54,991 nucleotides of DNA from an uncultured Bacteroidales bacterium (lineage in GTDB: Bacteria; Bacteroidota; Bacteroidia; Bacteroidales; P3), in contig CAJOEN010000005.1 in assembly GCA_905233475.1 (NCBI GenBank), positions 1-54,991 of the forward strand, given 5' to 3'. The notes below the pieces were generated by a model, which saw only the letters and a program-made list of their open reading frames with translations, was not told the DNA's origin and ran no database searches. Below are positions 1 to 8,960 of the stretch, one piece after another. The number at the start of each line of letters is the position of its first letter. Position 1 is the stretch's first letter. Made by a program: the position numbers and the translations under genes.

Positions 1-5
1 AAATG

Positions 6-13
6 TAACTTTG
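6..13 (+). promoter_or_regulatory. Bacteroidetes -7 promoter element (TAACTTTG)
   Basis: TAACTTTG matches the Bacteroidetes TAnnTTTG -7 consensus. The -33 element would lie before the window. It precedes a leader of about 200 nt ahead of the polysaccharide operon, so it is a candidate operon promoter. The match alone is short, and promoter activity is inferred. Confidence 0.5.
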
Positions 14-96
14 CAGAGTCAAAACTGACAAGTCTGCGGACGGAGCTGTAAGGGTTCTCTCCGTTTCAAAGATGAAAAAATGAATTTATAGAACCC
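13..96 (+). promoter_or_regulatory. Structured 5' leader: hairpin plus H-type pseudoknot candidate
   Basis: GCAGA (13-17) pairs with TCTGC (33-37) and GTC (18-20) with GAC (27-29), making a bulged hairpin. Next, ACGGAG (40-45) pairs with CTCCGT (59-64). The loop segment GGGTTCT (52-58) is complementary to AGAACCC (90-96). The two stems abut at 58/59, which is classic H-type pseudoknot geometry, and an A-rich loop (65-89) crosses the stem. No known riboswitch class was recognised. A role in controlling the downstream operon is inferred from position only. Confidence 0.45.
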
Positions 97-218
97 ACCT
101 AAATTCTAATCATGCCATAACAAACAGTCATTTAGGACAGAACGAGCAGTAATTATGCAACAAAAAGCTATTTGCAATAAGAATTAGGAATTATGAAATA
201 TTACAATTATATGATAAT

Positions 219-1454
219 ATGTCAACAGCAATAGAATTTAACAACATCAGTAAGCTTTACCGCTTGGGATACGTCACGGGCGGCACATTGAGGAACGACC
301 TACAACGGTGGTGGCAGATGAGTGTCCTCGGCAAAGAAGACCCTTTCCTGAAAGTGGGTTCGGTAAACGATCGCTCCACGGCCGCCGACAGCGAATATGT
401 TTGGGCTTTGAAGGACATCAACTTCAAGGTCGAGCAAGGCGACGTGGTGGGCATTATTGGAAAGAATGGAGCCGGCAAGTCTACTTTACTCAAGCTGCTT
501 TCGAAAGTGACGGGGCCTACCACGGGTGAGATTCGTGCCCGTGGCCGCATTGCCAGTCTGCTTGAGGTGGGCACAGGGTTCAATGGTGAGATGACTGGCC
601 GCGAAAACATCTATATGAACGGAGCCATTCTTGGTATGACCAAGAAGGAGATCGATGGCAATATTGATGAAATTGTTGATTTCTCTGGATGTGAACGCTA
701 TATCGACACCCCAGTGAAGCGTTACAGCTCGGGTATGACGGTGCGTCTTGGCTTTGCCGTTGCAGCTCATTTGGATCCTGAGATTCTTGTGGTTGACGAA
801 GTGTTGGCGGTTGGTGATGCGGAATTTCAGAAGAAGGCCATCGGTAAGATGCAGGATGTGAGTCAGGGAGAAGGTAGGACGGTGTTGTTTGTGAGCCATA
901 ATATGGGCTCGATTGCTCAGCTTTGTAAGTCAGGAGTGCTACTTTCCCAAGGCCAGGTGGCTTTCATGGGTGGAGTTCGTGATTGTATCTCGAGATATAT
1001 TTCTGATGGTGCTACAGACGAGGTGTTCGCGAGCAAAAATGTTGAAAACGACATGTTCCTGAAGCGTGTTTTTGTTGAGAACCCCCAAGGCCTGCCCATT
1101 AGCGATGTGGCATATGATGATGCGGTTCGAATCAAGTTTGAGATTGGATGTAATAGGATGGTTGAAGATGCTACCTTGAGTTTTACGCTTTTTGACTATC
1201 ATCAGGTCCCGTTGTTTACCAATCATCATTTGTTGGATCCCGGCCATTTGGAGGTGACAGCAGTGATTCCAAGTGATTTGCTTTTGCCGGGTAATTATTT
1301 TATTAAGCCCATTTTACATGTCCCTAACGTTAGGATGTTGGATATATGTGATGTGTTTTTGCCTTTGACCATCACAGATACGGGTAGCGACCATACTAAG
1401 TATGTTAGCAATAAGGAATTAGGCTTCTTTAACATGCCAGTGGCTTGGAGTTAA
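219..1454 (+). CDS. wzt: Polysaccharide ABC transporter ATP-binding protein (Wzt-like)
   Basis: This is the ATPase subunit of a Wzm/Wzt-type exporter, which moves undecaprenyl-linked polysaccharide across the inner membrane. Walker A (GKNGAGKST) is at residues 81-89, the signature (YSSGM) at 170-174, and Walker B with the catalytic Glu (ILVVDE) at 190-195. After the ABC domain, residues from about 270 to 411 form a beta-rich C-terminal domain of the kind that recognises the finished glycan in Wzt proteins. It is the first gene of the polysaccharide run, and the next gene starts one base after its stop. The partner permease Wzm is not in the window and may lie upstream. The ATPase call is certain; the O-antigen/capsule substrate is inferred from context. 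Confidence 0.9.
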   Translation: MSTAIEFNNISKLYRLGYVTGGTLRNDLQRWWQMSVLGKEDPFLKVGSVNDRSTAADSEYVWALKDINFKVEQGDVVGIIGKNGAGKSTLLKLLSKVTGPTTGEIRARGRIASLLEVGTGFNGEMTGRENIYMNGAILGMTKKEIDGNIDEIVDFSGCERYIDTPVKRYSSGMTVRLGFAVAAHLDPEILVVDEVLAVGDAEFQKKAIGKMQDVSQGEGRTVLFVSHNMGSIAQLCKSGVLLSQGQVAFMGGVRDCISRYISDGATDEVFASKNVENDMFLKRVFVENPQGLPISDVAYDDAVRIKFEIGCNRMVEDATLSFTLFDYHQVPLFTNHHLLDPGHLEVTAVIPSDLLLPGNYFIKPILHVPNVRMLDICDVFLPLTITDTGSDHTKYVSNKELGFFNMPVAWS

Positions 1455-1455
1455 T

Positions 1456-2112
1456 ATGCGAAAGTTTTTGCGTAAATTTTTGTTGTGGATAATCCCGGAA
1501 TTGCGGGTGTTGGACCGAGAAGATGTGGATATGTCTCTGCTGAAGAGGAAAAAGAACTGTGTCGACACGAAGAAACACGTTGTTCTCTATGCCCCTTATT
1601 CAGTGTCAGAAACAAGCATCGGGAGGTACACTTATATCGCTTATAATTCTAATGTCTCCCAAACCACAATAGGGAGTTTCTGCTCAATTGGACCTAATTT
1701 TGTGTGCGGTTGGGGAATTCACCCCTATAATGGTATTAGTACTTCGCCCATGTTTTACTCAACTAAGAAACAAAATGGCGTTGCGCTATCCGAGTGTGAT
1801 AAAATTGAAGAGAGAAAACCCATTGTTATTGGGAATGATGTTTTTATTGGCGCTAACGTGACAGTGCTTGATGGGGTGACCATCGGCGATGGCGCAGTCA
1901 TTGGTGCTGGGGCGGTGGTGTCGAAGGATATTCCCCCTTATGCCGTTGCCGTGGGATGTCCCATAAGAATCTTGAAGTATAGATTTAATCCTGGACAAAT
2001 TGAGGCATTGCGCCATATTGAATGGTGGAACTTTGATGATGAAAAGTTGAAAGAAGTGGAGCGAATGTTTTTTGATGTTGATAAGTTTATTCAAAGTGAA
2101 AGTGTAGAGTAA
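1456..2112 (+). CDS. CatB-like hexapeptide-repeat O/N-acetyltransferase
   Basis: A left-handed beta-helix acyltransferase of the xenobiotic/CatB-like type, expected to acetylate a sugar using acetyl-CoA. The N-terminal half holds irregular hexapeptide repeats ([20 protein letters not shown]), followed by the insert loop with the likely catalytic His89 (WGIHPYN). Strong hexapeptides ([34 protein letters not shown]) and an amphipathic C-terminal tail follow. It starts one base after the Wzt stop, so co-translation is likely. Which sugar it modifies cannot be read from sequence; acetylation of a residue of the exported glycan is inferred. Confidence 0.85.
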   Translation: MRKFLRKFLLWIIPELRVLDREDVDMSLLKRKKNCVDTKKHVVLYAPYSVSETSIGRYTYIAYNSNVSQTTIGSFCSIGPNFVCGWGIHPYNGISTSPMFYSTKKQNGVALSECDKIEERKPIVIGNDVFIGANVTVLDGVTIGDGAVIGAGAVVSKDIPPYAVAVGCPIRILKYRFNPGQIEALRHIEWWNFDDEKLKEVERMFFDVDKFIQSESVE

Positions 2113-2137
2113 CAGAACCCAATACTTGTTGTTTATT

Positions 2138-2971
2138 ATGAAACTCTCCATCATTACTATCAACTTTAACAACCGCGATGGCCTCCAAAAGACCATCGAA
2201 AGCGTTGTACCCCAAGCCTTCAAAGATTTTGAATGGATAGTGATTGATGGTGGTTCGACAGATGGTAGCAGAGAGTTGATTGTGCAATACTCTGATCATT
2301 TCGCCTATTGGGTGAGCGAGCCTGATAAAGGAATATATCATGCAATGAACAAAGGGATAAAGGTGGCTAATGGTGATTATGTGTTTTTCTTGAATAGTGG
2401 AGATTGGTTCTGTGATAATCAGGTATTGGATAATGTCTTTTCAAGAAAAACTCAAGCAGACATTGTTATTGGCAATTATTATAGGTCAACAGGAGAGTTG
2501 CTAAATGCTATAGGGGAATTGTGGAATGGAGTAAAAGAAGAAATAACGTTATTCACTTTTTTTGATTATACTATTCAACATTCAGGCTGCGCATTTATCA
2601 AGAGATGTCTGTTTGATGAATATGGTCTATATGACGAGAAACTTAAGATTAACTCCGACTGGAAATGGTTCTTACAAGCTATAGGTCTTGGTAAGGCGAG
2701 TCTTGAAAAGATTGAGATTCCGATTTCCGTTTATGATATAACAGGAGTCAGTTCAATGCAAGTTGAGGAAAGACGAAAAGAACACGACCTTGTGATAAAT
2801 GAAATAGTCCCTCCACGAATTGTTCAAGACCATGAAAAATACAATAGATTGTTAGAGTTGATGAGAGAACAACAACTCAAGGCAAGATCGTCATGGACGT
2901 ATAGGATCGGACACATGGTTATGGCTCCGGTTAAATGTATATATAAATTGATAAAAAATGAAAACTATTAG
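2138..2971 (+). CDS. Family 2 glycosyltransferase
   Basis: A GT-A fold glycosyltransferase of 277 residues. It opens with the family 2 signature (MKLSIITINFNNRDGLQKT), then VIDGGSTDGS and the DxD-like region near NSGD. It resembles the WcaA/colanic-acid group, whose DKGIYHAMNKGI segment is present. The ATG at 2138 is preferred over an in-frame TTG twelve bases upstream, because it places the conserved first beta-strand at the N-terminus as in relatives. It overlaps the next acyltransferase gene by 14 bp. The sugar donor and acceptor are unknown. Confidence 0.9.
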   Translation: MKLSIITINFNNRDGLQKTIESVVPQAFKDFEWIVIDGGSTDGSRELIVQYSDHFAYWVSEPDKGIYHAMNKGIKVANGDYVFFLNSGDWFCDNQVLDNVFSRKTQADIVIGNYYRSTGELLNAIGELWNGVKEEITLFTFFDYTIQHSGCAFIKRCLFDEYGLYDEKLKINSDWKWFLQAIGLGKASLEKIEIPISVYDITGVSSMQVEERRKEHDLVINEIVPPRIVQDHEKYNRLLELMREQQLKARSSWTYRIGHMVMAPVKCIYKLIKNENY

Positions 2972-3500
2972 GCAAACATGGGTGTCTTTTCTTCATAACG
3001 TGATAGTGCCATGGCTCATGAAATGGCCAAGCCGAAGGGTTAGGATGTATTGCGTGAAACGTTATTTCGGTAAAGTGGGGAACGATGTCAGCATAATGCG
3101 TTATGTGGACTTCGTGGGATCGAACAACATTCAGTTGGGAAACAATGTTGTCATTAACCCATATTGTTATTTGGACGGCAGAGGAGGAAAACTGATAATT
3201 GGTAATAATGTGGATATAGCACGATGGACAGTTATCTGGACATTAGAGCATGACCCCAATGATGATATGCATACAACAAGAGGAGGAGATACTATCATAG
3301 AAGACAATTGTTGGATAGCCTCTCGAGCTACCATTATGCCAGGAGTGCGTTTGGGTATGGGTACGGTGGTGGCATGTGGTGCTGTTGTTACCAAAGATAC
3401 TCCCCCAATGTCAATAGTCGGTGGAGTGCCTGCGAAAGTTATCGGTACAAGGAAGAATAGTTTTAAATATAAGAATAGTTATCATCCTATATTTGAGTAA
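2958..3500 (+). CDS. WbbJ/WcaF-type hexapeptide acetyltransferase
   Basis: A short (180 aa) left-handed beta-helix acetyltransferase. Hexapeptide repeats run from about residue 45 (NIQLGNNVVINPYCYLDG) to 155 (VRLGMGTVVACGAVVTKD), ending in the family's SIVGGVPAKVIG motif. The probable catalytic His is in WTLEHDPND. The first 35 residues are basic and hydrophobic, typical of membrane-peripheral family members. It overlaps the upstream glycosyltransferase by 14 bp and abuts the downstream one, which suggests that the pair adds and then modifies one residue. Substrate unknown. Confidence 0.85.
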   Translation: MKTIRQTWVSFLHNVIVPWLMKWPSRRVRMYCVKRYFGKVGNDVSIMRYVDFVGSNNIQLGNNVVINPYCYLDGRGGKLIIGNNVDIARWTVIWTLEHDPNDDMHTTRGGDTIIEDNCWIASRATIMPGVRLGMGTVVACGAVVTKDTPPMSIVGGVPAKVIGTRKNSFKYKNSYHPIFE

Positions 3501-4534
3501 TGAAGTATCTTGTATGTTTTATGTGGAATAATCTGAGGGCCAACCATGCAGGATTCCCGCATATTTGTAGATTGTTGCAAGAAAAGTTCCCTTCGGATTA
3601 TACAGTCATTATGGACTATGTGAGAGGCAAAATGTCATACATGGCAAATCCTTTTTTTAATCGTTGCATTAATTATTTGGATAGAAGATACCATGCAAGT
3701 GTGTATCATAATGCAATTAAGAGAATGATGGATAGATTGAGAGATGATGATGAGGTTTTTTTATTGGAATATCTTCATAAAGAGGCTAATCAAATAGAAT
3801 TGGCAAAAGTTATACGAGAGACAAGTCCGAAAGTGAAAATATTTGGTTTGGCACATTTAACTCCATCGGCTATGGAGAATTCTTTTATGCAGAATGAATA
3901 CGCACAATGGACGCAACCAATTGATGCTTATCTTACTTTGGGTAGTAGTTTGACTACTTTTTTATTGGATAAGACCAATCATTCTGTTCCTGTATATACC
4001 TTGTTTCATCCCGTGGATAATGCATACTTTTATCCTTTGGAAGTTGAGAAAAAGGGTGTTACGGTTATTGCATTGGGAAATTTGCAACGGAATTATGTTC
4101 TGTTAGAGGAAGTCGTGAAGAGAATGCCCAATGTGAAGTTTGTGTTGTGTGCTGGGTATTCAGATTTTAGTTCGTTTAAAAAATATCCTAATGCTACAGT
4201 ATTGGGTTATATGCCGGAATCCGAGTTGAGATTACAATTATCAAAGGCGGATATTTCTTTGAATGTAATGGATGATACGGTTGGTAGTAACGCTATTACT
4301 ATTTCTATGGCCATGCATCTTGCAATGGTGGTGAGTGATGTGGGATCCATCAGGGATTATTGCAATGAAGATAATACGTTCTTTTGTAGAGAGGTTGACG
4401 ATTATGTTAGAGCTATTTCGTTCTTATCGGAAGATGCGGTAGCTTTAGATAAGTATAAAAGCGCTTCTGCAAAACGAGCAGGAGAATTGAGTGTGGAAAG
4501 ATTTAATGAATTGGTCAATAGTATTTCTGCTTGA
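3500..4534 (+). CDS. GT-B glycosyltransferase (family 4-like)
   Basis: A 344-aa GT-B protein. The C-terminal half carries the nucleotide-sugar binding architecture: a strand-loop VIALGNLQRNYVLLEEVV, then VLGYMPESELRLQLSKADISLN, then the acceptor/donor loop AITISMAMHLAMVVSDVGSIRDYC. The usual EX7E motif is degenerate, because the first Glu position is replaced around SNAITISMAM, so family membership is by fold pattern rather than by the canonical motif. It is clearly more AT-rich than its neighbours, consistent with recent acquisition. The start overlaps the previous stop (TAATG). Confidence 0.7.
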   Translation: MKYLVCFMWNNLRANHAGFPHICRLLQEKFPSDYTVIMDYVRGKMSYMANPFFNRCINYLDRRYHASVYHNAIKRMMDRLRDDDEVFLLEYLHKEANQIELAKVIRETSPKVKIFGLAHLTPSAMENSFMQNEYAQWTQPIDAYLTLGSSLTTFLLDKTNHSVPVYTLFHPVDNAYFYPLEVEKKGVTVIALGNLQRNYVLLEEVVKRMPNVKFVLCAGYSDFSSFKKYPNATVLGYMPESELRLQLSKADISLNVMDDTVGSNAITISMAMHLAMVVSDVGSIRDYCNEDNTFFCREVDDYVRAISFLSEDAVALDKYKSASAKRAGELSVERFNELVNSISA

Positions 4535-4565
4535 AAAGTTTTATATAGAAAAACTATAAGAATTT

Positions 4566-5567
4566 ATGGAGGAGTTGAAACTTTCCATAATCATCCCCTT
4601 CTACAACGTTGAGCCTTACATCGCTCAATGTCTTGACAGCGTGTATAACCAAGATATTCCTGAAAAGGAGTACGAAGTGATATGTGTGAATGATGCTTCA
4701 CCTGATCATTCTAAAGAGATAGTGCTGGAATATCAAAAGAAACACTCCAATTTAATACTGGTCGAACATGAGGTGAACAAGAAGTTGGGCGCAGCACGAA
4801 ATACAGGACGAAAGATAGCCCGTGGTAAGTACATTTGGAATGTTGATTCGGATGATATGATTGCGCCGAATGTTTTGGGAGTGCTATTAGAACAATGTGA
4901 AAAGAATGATTTGGATGTCTTGTGTTTTGCTTACAATGAATATTTGCCTGATGGAAGAATCGTCGTTGTGAGAGGGGATGCGCAGAAAAGTATTGGCGTT
5001 ACAACAGGGTTGAATCTTATCCATCAATACGGGTGTTCTTGTTTGGGTGAGTTTTGCCCTGTATGGAGGTCATTGTATCGAAAGGCTTTTTTGGATGATA
5101 ATGACATCTATTCTCCTGAAATCAATATGGGTGAAGATGTCCCATACGCGTTTAAATCAATCTTCCTTGCTGAGAAGATGGAACTCTCTAGTATTGAAGC
5201 CTATCTGTATTGTGTTAACGAAATGTCTTTGACGGGGGCGAAAACCATTCTTTCGCCAAATAGGTTGTACGAGAAGTGCTTTGAGAATTCCAGATTGATT
5301 ATGGAAATGATACGTTTCATTCCTTCAGGTGATAAGGAAATGCAAACAGCATGTAAAAATGTAGCAAATTATACATTTTTGATGTGGAAGAAGGCCTTTT
5401 GTAAGATGGATGGTGAAGAGAAAAATAGTTTTTTGTCGATATGCAGAAGGGGCTTCCGTAGAGATAATATAGTAATAAAGAAAATGGCTTCATTTAAAGA
5501 GTATATATGTTATTTGACATGGTTGCTGTTGGGTAGACATTTCCCTGAGAAAAAATTGCTATGCTAG
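4566..5567 (+). CDS. Family 2 glycosyltransferase
   Basis: A 333-aa GT-A enzyme. The N-terminal signature is LSIIIPFYNVEPYIAQCLDS, followed by CVNDASPDHS and the metal-binding region WNVDSDDMI near residue 95. The C-terminal region of about 110 residues is helical and species-variable. It is separated from the previous gene by only 31 bp and overlaps the following acyltransferase gene by 7 bp. It resembles the glycosyltransferases commonly found in capsule loci. Linkage specificity unknown. Confidence 0.9.
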   Translation: MEELKLSIIIPFYNVEPYIAQCLDSVYNQDIPEKEYEVICVNDASPDHSKEIVLEYQKKHSNLILVEHEVNKKLGAARNTGRKIARGKYIWNVDSDDMIAPNVLGVLLEQCEKNDLDVLCFAYNEYLPDGRIVVVRGDAQKSIGVTTGLNLIHQYGCSCLGEFCPVWRSLYRKAFLDDNDIYSPEINMGEDVPYAFKSIFLAEKMELSSIEAYLYCVNEMSLTGAKTILSPNRLYEKCFENSRLIMEMIRFIPSGDKEMQTACKNVANYTFLMWKKAFCKMDGEEKNSFLSICRRGFRRDNIVIKKMASFKEYICYLTWLLLGRHFPEKKLLC

Positions 5568-6250
5568 GAAGGGTTTCAAAATACTATCGTGTGTTATTGT
5601 CTATCAATTGGTTTCAAACATTGTACTTGTATCTGCGTGTGAAGAAACCTCGTAGCAGTAGTATCAGAGTATTGCATAAATCCAATATTTCTCTTGCTTC
5701 TTCTGGAAGAATTAAAATGGATGAGAGGTCTTTTTTTGAGGTTAATAGGCAGGATTATATTAGTACGGGAGACAAGGCGACATTATATATTGCAGAGGAT
5801 GGGGTTTTGCATATTTCTGGTAGTTTTACAATGCATGGAAGCTCAAAGATAATGATTCACAAAGGCGGAATCATTGAGTTGGGGAATCAAACCTATCTTA
5901 ATGGCGGTAGTATTGAATGCTCATCCCATGTTACCATTGGCGATGAATGTGCCATTGCGGACGGTGTTCATATATTGGACAATTCTTGGCATGATGTTTT
6001 TGAGTTAGAGGAATGCGTTGGCGATAATGCCGATTTGAAAGACAAAATGGCAAACCGTTCTATTCGACCGGTCAAAATAGGCAATCATGTATGGATTGCG
6101 ACAGATGCCATGGTATTGCCAGGTGTGACAATTGGCGATGGAGCTATTGTGGCTGCCGGAGCTGTTGTGACGAAGGATGTGCCTGATCACTGTATGGTAG
6201 CTGGTGTACCAGCAAAGGTGGTTCGCAAAGGAATCGGTTGGAATCATTGA
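5561..6250 (+). CDS. Hexapeptide-repeat acyltransferase
   Basis: A 229-aa left-handed beta-helix acyltransferase of the maltose/galactoside O-acetyltransferase type. An unusually long N-terminal part (about 75 residues) precedes the coils. Coils run from DGVLHISGSFTMHGSSKIMI through GDECAIADGVHILDN to VTIGDGAIVAAGAVVTKDV, ending in MVAGVPAKVVRKG. The candidate catalytic His lies in NSWHDVF. It overlaps the upstream glycosyltransferase by 7 bp and is followed directly by another, so it repeats the glycosyltransferase-acyltransferase pairing seen at 2,138-3,500. Acyl donor and acceptor unknown. Confidence 0.82.
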   Translation: MLGRVSKYYRVLLSINWFQTLYLYLRVKKPRSSSIRVLHKSNISLASSGRIKMDERSFFEVNRQDYISTGDKATLYIAEDGVLHISGSFTMHGSSKIMIHKGGIIELGNQTYLNGGSIECSSHVTIGDECAIADGVHILDNSWHDVFELEECVGDNADLKDKMANRSIRPVKIGNHVWIATDAMVLPGVTIGDGAIVAAGAVVTKDVPDHCMVAGVPAKVVRKGIGWNH

Positions 6251-6274
6251 TTGTTCAAAAAATGTGTTGGAATT

Positions 6275-7237
6275 ATGTTTTCCGTCATCATCCCTATCTA
6301 TAATGCCGAGAATACTTTGGAAGTAGCAGTCAATTCAGTTCTCTTTCAAACTTACTCTGATTGGGAACTGATATTGGTGGATGACTGCTCCACAGATAGA
6401 AGTTTCGAGCTAGAAAACAAATACGTCGAATCAGATGCAAGAATTCGAGTTTTTAGATTACCACAAAATTCAGGGAACGCAAAGAAACCTTGTGATTTGG
6501 GAGTTGATAAAGCTGAAGGAGATTTTTGTATTATTATTGGTAACGATGATACAATAAATCAAGATTATCTGCAAATCATGGCAGAACGTATTAAAGAATA
6601 CGATGTAGACGTAGTGTTGCCTGTGATGGTGAGCAAGGATTTGGAACGAAAAGTGGAAACGGGGCGTATTTCCAAACCTGAAATGGTTCGGGAGGAAGTT
6701 ATTCCTGGAGTGGAAGCGTGCCGTCTTACCTTGCCTGATTGGTGTATAGGCTGTAATGGCATGGCTTTCAGGAAAGATTTGTATCAGCATGTAGTGGAAG
6801 AGAATCCCTATAATTATGCTTTCTCTGACGAATTTTCCGAACGTTTGATATTATATTATGCAAAAATAGTCGCTTTCTCTGATGCAGAGTATATTTATTG
6901 GCAACAGAGTTCTTCCATAACGCATAAGAAGTCGGTCAAGCTTTATGAGATTCTATGCGTGGATAAGCAATTGCTCGATTTTGCCTCGGCGCATTATGAT
7001 GAAGAGATAGTGGGCAGGGTGTTTCACTCAATGTTGTGTCATCTGATGGTTCTTCAAAAGGATTATTATAGGGATGTCCGCATATATTCATTGGATGAAG
7101 GAAGAAAAATACGGGAAATCTTGCAACAAGCTTTTGATGATTTGAAGCAGATATCCCAAACCCAACGGTCATTCAAAGAGCAATTATTGCTCATCAATCC
7201 TGCTCTTTTTCATTTGATCTGCAGTTTAAAGATATGA
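6275..7237 (+). CDS. Family 2 glycosyltransferase
   Basis: A 320-aa GT-A enzyme beginning MFSVIIPIYNAENTLEVAVN, with VDDCSTDRS and IIGNDDTINQDYL marking the nucleotide- and metal-binding segments. The ATG at 6275 is chosen because it puts the conserved first strand at residue 2; an in-frame TTG at 6251 would add eight atypical residues. It overlaps the next glycosyltransferase gene by 4 bp (ATGA), indicating coupled translation. Substrate unknown. Confidence 0.88.
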   Translation: MFSVIIPIYNAENTLEVAVNSVLFQTYSDWELILVDDCSTDRSFELENKYVESDARIRVFRLPQNSGNAKKPCDLGVDKAEGDFCIIIGNDDTINQDYLQIMAERIKEYDVDVVLPVMVSKDLERKVETGRISKPEMVREEVIPGVEACRLTLPDWCIGCNGMAFRKDLYQHVVEENPYNYAFSDEFSERLILYYAKIVAFSDAEYIYWQQSSSITHKKSVKLYEILCVDKQLLDFASAHYDEEIVGRVFHSMLCHLMVLQKDYYRDVRIYSLDEGRKIREILQQAFDDLKQISQTQRSFKEQLLLINPALFHLICSLKI

Positions 7238-8172
7238 TTTCAGTAGTCATTCCATTATTTAACAAGGAAAGGAACATCGGATCCACCTTGGAGAGTGTGT
7301 TGAATCAGACATACTCGGATTTTGAGGTGGTGATTGTCGATGACGGTAGCACTGATGGTAGTGCTGAAGTCGTTCGAGGCTATATGACTAGATACAATTG
7401 TATCAGATTGGTAGAGCAGGCTAATTCTGGTGTTAGTGCGGCTCGCAATCGTGGAATTAAAGAGGCATTCGGCGACTATGTGGCCCTTATTGATGGTGAT
7501 GATATATGGGATAAGGGTTGTCTTGCTGAACTGGTGAGCATGTCTGTTGATTTTCCTGATGCAGCCTTATTGGGTGTAAACTATGCGGATGTCATCGAAG
7601 GTAAGATTGTCCCCTATATACAAGGTTTGCCTGATGGTTTCAGGGACTATATTGATGATTATTTTGGCACATCTCACGGTGACTTGTTTTGCGCTTCTTC
7701 GGTTATATTGAAACGTGAGGCAGCAATTGCTGTAGGTATGTTTGACGAGCGCATTCGCTATGCTGAGGACTTGGATTTTTGGTACAGATTAATTTTGAAT
7801 TATCCAGTGGCGTTTTATAATAAAGTATACGCTTATTATAATAAGGATGCGGACAATCGCGCAGAAAAAAACATTAATGCTCATTTTGAGATTACCCAAA
7901 GATGGGAATGTTATATTGAGAAATTTGTTCCGTATTTTGGGGAGAACAAGGCTTTTGCCAGATTTTTGAGTACTCGGGTGGCTGCCAATTTGTTGTATGG
8001 GCATTATTATTTTGGAAATAGACATGACAGAGAAAGTACTAATCGTATCGTACGATACCTTTCGTATACAAATATGTCTATTAAATATAGACTAATATTT
8101 CAGACGCCGAGGTTTTTTGGATGGATTGTGTATCAACTGTCATTGATGAAGAAAAAAATGATTAAGGCATGA
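7234..8172 (+). CDS. Family 2 glycosyltransferase
   Basis: A 312-aa GT-A enzyme. The N-terminus ISVVIPLFNKERNIGSTLES is followed by VDDGSTDGSAEVV, NSGVSAARNRGI and the DXD-like ALIDGDDIW. The RYAEDLDFWYRL segment is a typical catalytic-base region for this family. It is closely similar in layout to the glycosyltransferase at 12,001, including the PLFNKE/PLYNKA opening and the later YYNKD/YYNQD segment, so the two are probably paralogues. It overlaps both neighbours by 4 bp. Confidence 0.9.
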   Translation: MISVVIPLFNKERNIGSTLESVLNQTYSDFEVVIVDDGSTDGSAEVVRGYMTRYNCIRLVEQANSGVSAARNRGIKEAFGDYVALIDGDDIWDKGCLAELVSMSVDFPDAALLGVNYADVIEGKIVPYIQGLPDGFRDYIDDYFGTSHGDLFCASSVILKREAAIAVGMFDERIRYAEDLDFWYRLILNYPVAFYNKVYAYYNKDADNRAEKNINAHFEITQRWECYIEKFVPYFGENKAFARFLSTRVAANLLYGHYYFGNRHDRESTNRIVRYLSYTNMSIKYRLIFQTPRFFGWIVYQLSLMKKKMIKA

Positions 8173-8954
8173 TCCCAGTTTCATTACGTCTGATTCGTGA
8201 GCATAACCGCCTGTATAAGTGTTGGATGCGACTGTTGTGGCGATTCTATGGCATAGAAGCCCCCATCGTGCTTATGGTACATGGCTTCAAACCTGCTTCA
8301 AGCGATTGTAAGAGTGCTTTTGAATTGACAGGTGCTTCGTTTGCGCGTTTGATGCGTTTTTTTGTGGACAATGGTTGGAAAGCTCTGTCGCAGGAGGAGG
8401 TGAAATTGATGGTGGGGCAACACCGTTGGCGGGAAAAGTGCTTCCACGTGACATTTGATGACACGTACGACACGGTTTTCACCGAAGCCTACCCGGTTTT
8501 GAAGCATTATGGAATTCCTTTTACGATGTTCGTAACCAAGGATTTGGTCGACAAGCCTGGGTATATTACCATAGAACATCTCAAGGTTTTGGCTCATGAT
8601 CCCTTGTGTAGTATCGGAGGACATGGCCTGCAACATCTCGTGTTTCGCAATCTCACACCAGAGGAAATGACCGAACAGTGTGTTAGAGGAAAGCAGTGGC
8701 TGGAGCAGGAGTTGGGAGTTAAAGTGGAAGCATTCGCTTTCCCGTATGGCCGCGTGGTTGAGGTGTCGAATCGGAATAGGAGACAGATTCGTAAAATGGG
8801 GTATGAAATGGCGTTTTCGGCCATTGAAGGCTCAATTCGAGCCAGTTGGTTTACGGGCAGGCATTTCCTGTCTCGCGTGAATGTATCGGAAACTTTTGTG
8901 GAAAGGTTTACTACTGGGAAGCCATTGCAATATAAGGATTGTGAAGGTAGATAA
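8169..8954 (+). CDS. Polysaccharide deacetylase (NodB homology)
   Basis: A 261-aa NodB-type carbohydrate esterase 4 protein. Motif 1 (HVTFDDTYDT) supplies the catalytic and metal Asp, motif 2 (IGGHGLQHL) the two metal His, and FPYGR matches motif 3. These enzymes remove N- or O-acetyl groups from sugars. With no signal peptide visible, it probably acts on a lipid-linked intermediate at the cytoplasmic face. It overlaps the upstream glycosyltransferase by 4 bp. The target residue is unknown; preparing an amine for re-acylation would fit the acyltransferase-rich locus, but that is inference. Confidence 0.85.
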   Translation: MIPVSLRLIREHNRLYKCWMRLLWRFYGIEAPIVLMVHGFKPASSDCKSAFELTGASFARLMRFFVDNGWKALSQEEVKLMVGQHRWREKCFHVTFDDTYDTVFTEAYPVLKHYGIPFTMFVTKDLVDKPGYITIEHLKVLAHDPLCSIGGHGLQHLVFRNLTPEEMTEQCVRGKQWLEQELGVKVEAFAFPYGRVVEVSNRNRRQIRKMGYEMAFSAIEGSIRASWFTGRHFLSRVNVSETFVERFTTGKPLQYKDCEGR

Positions 8955-8960
8955 GCAGTC

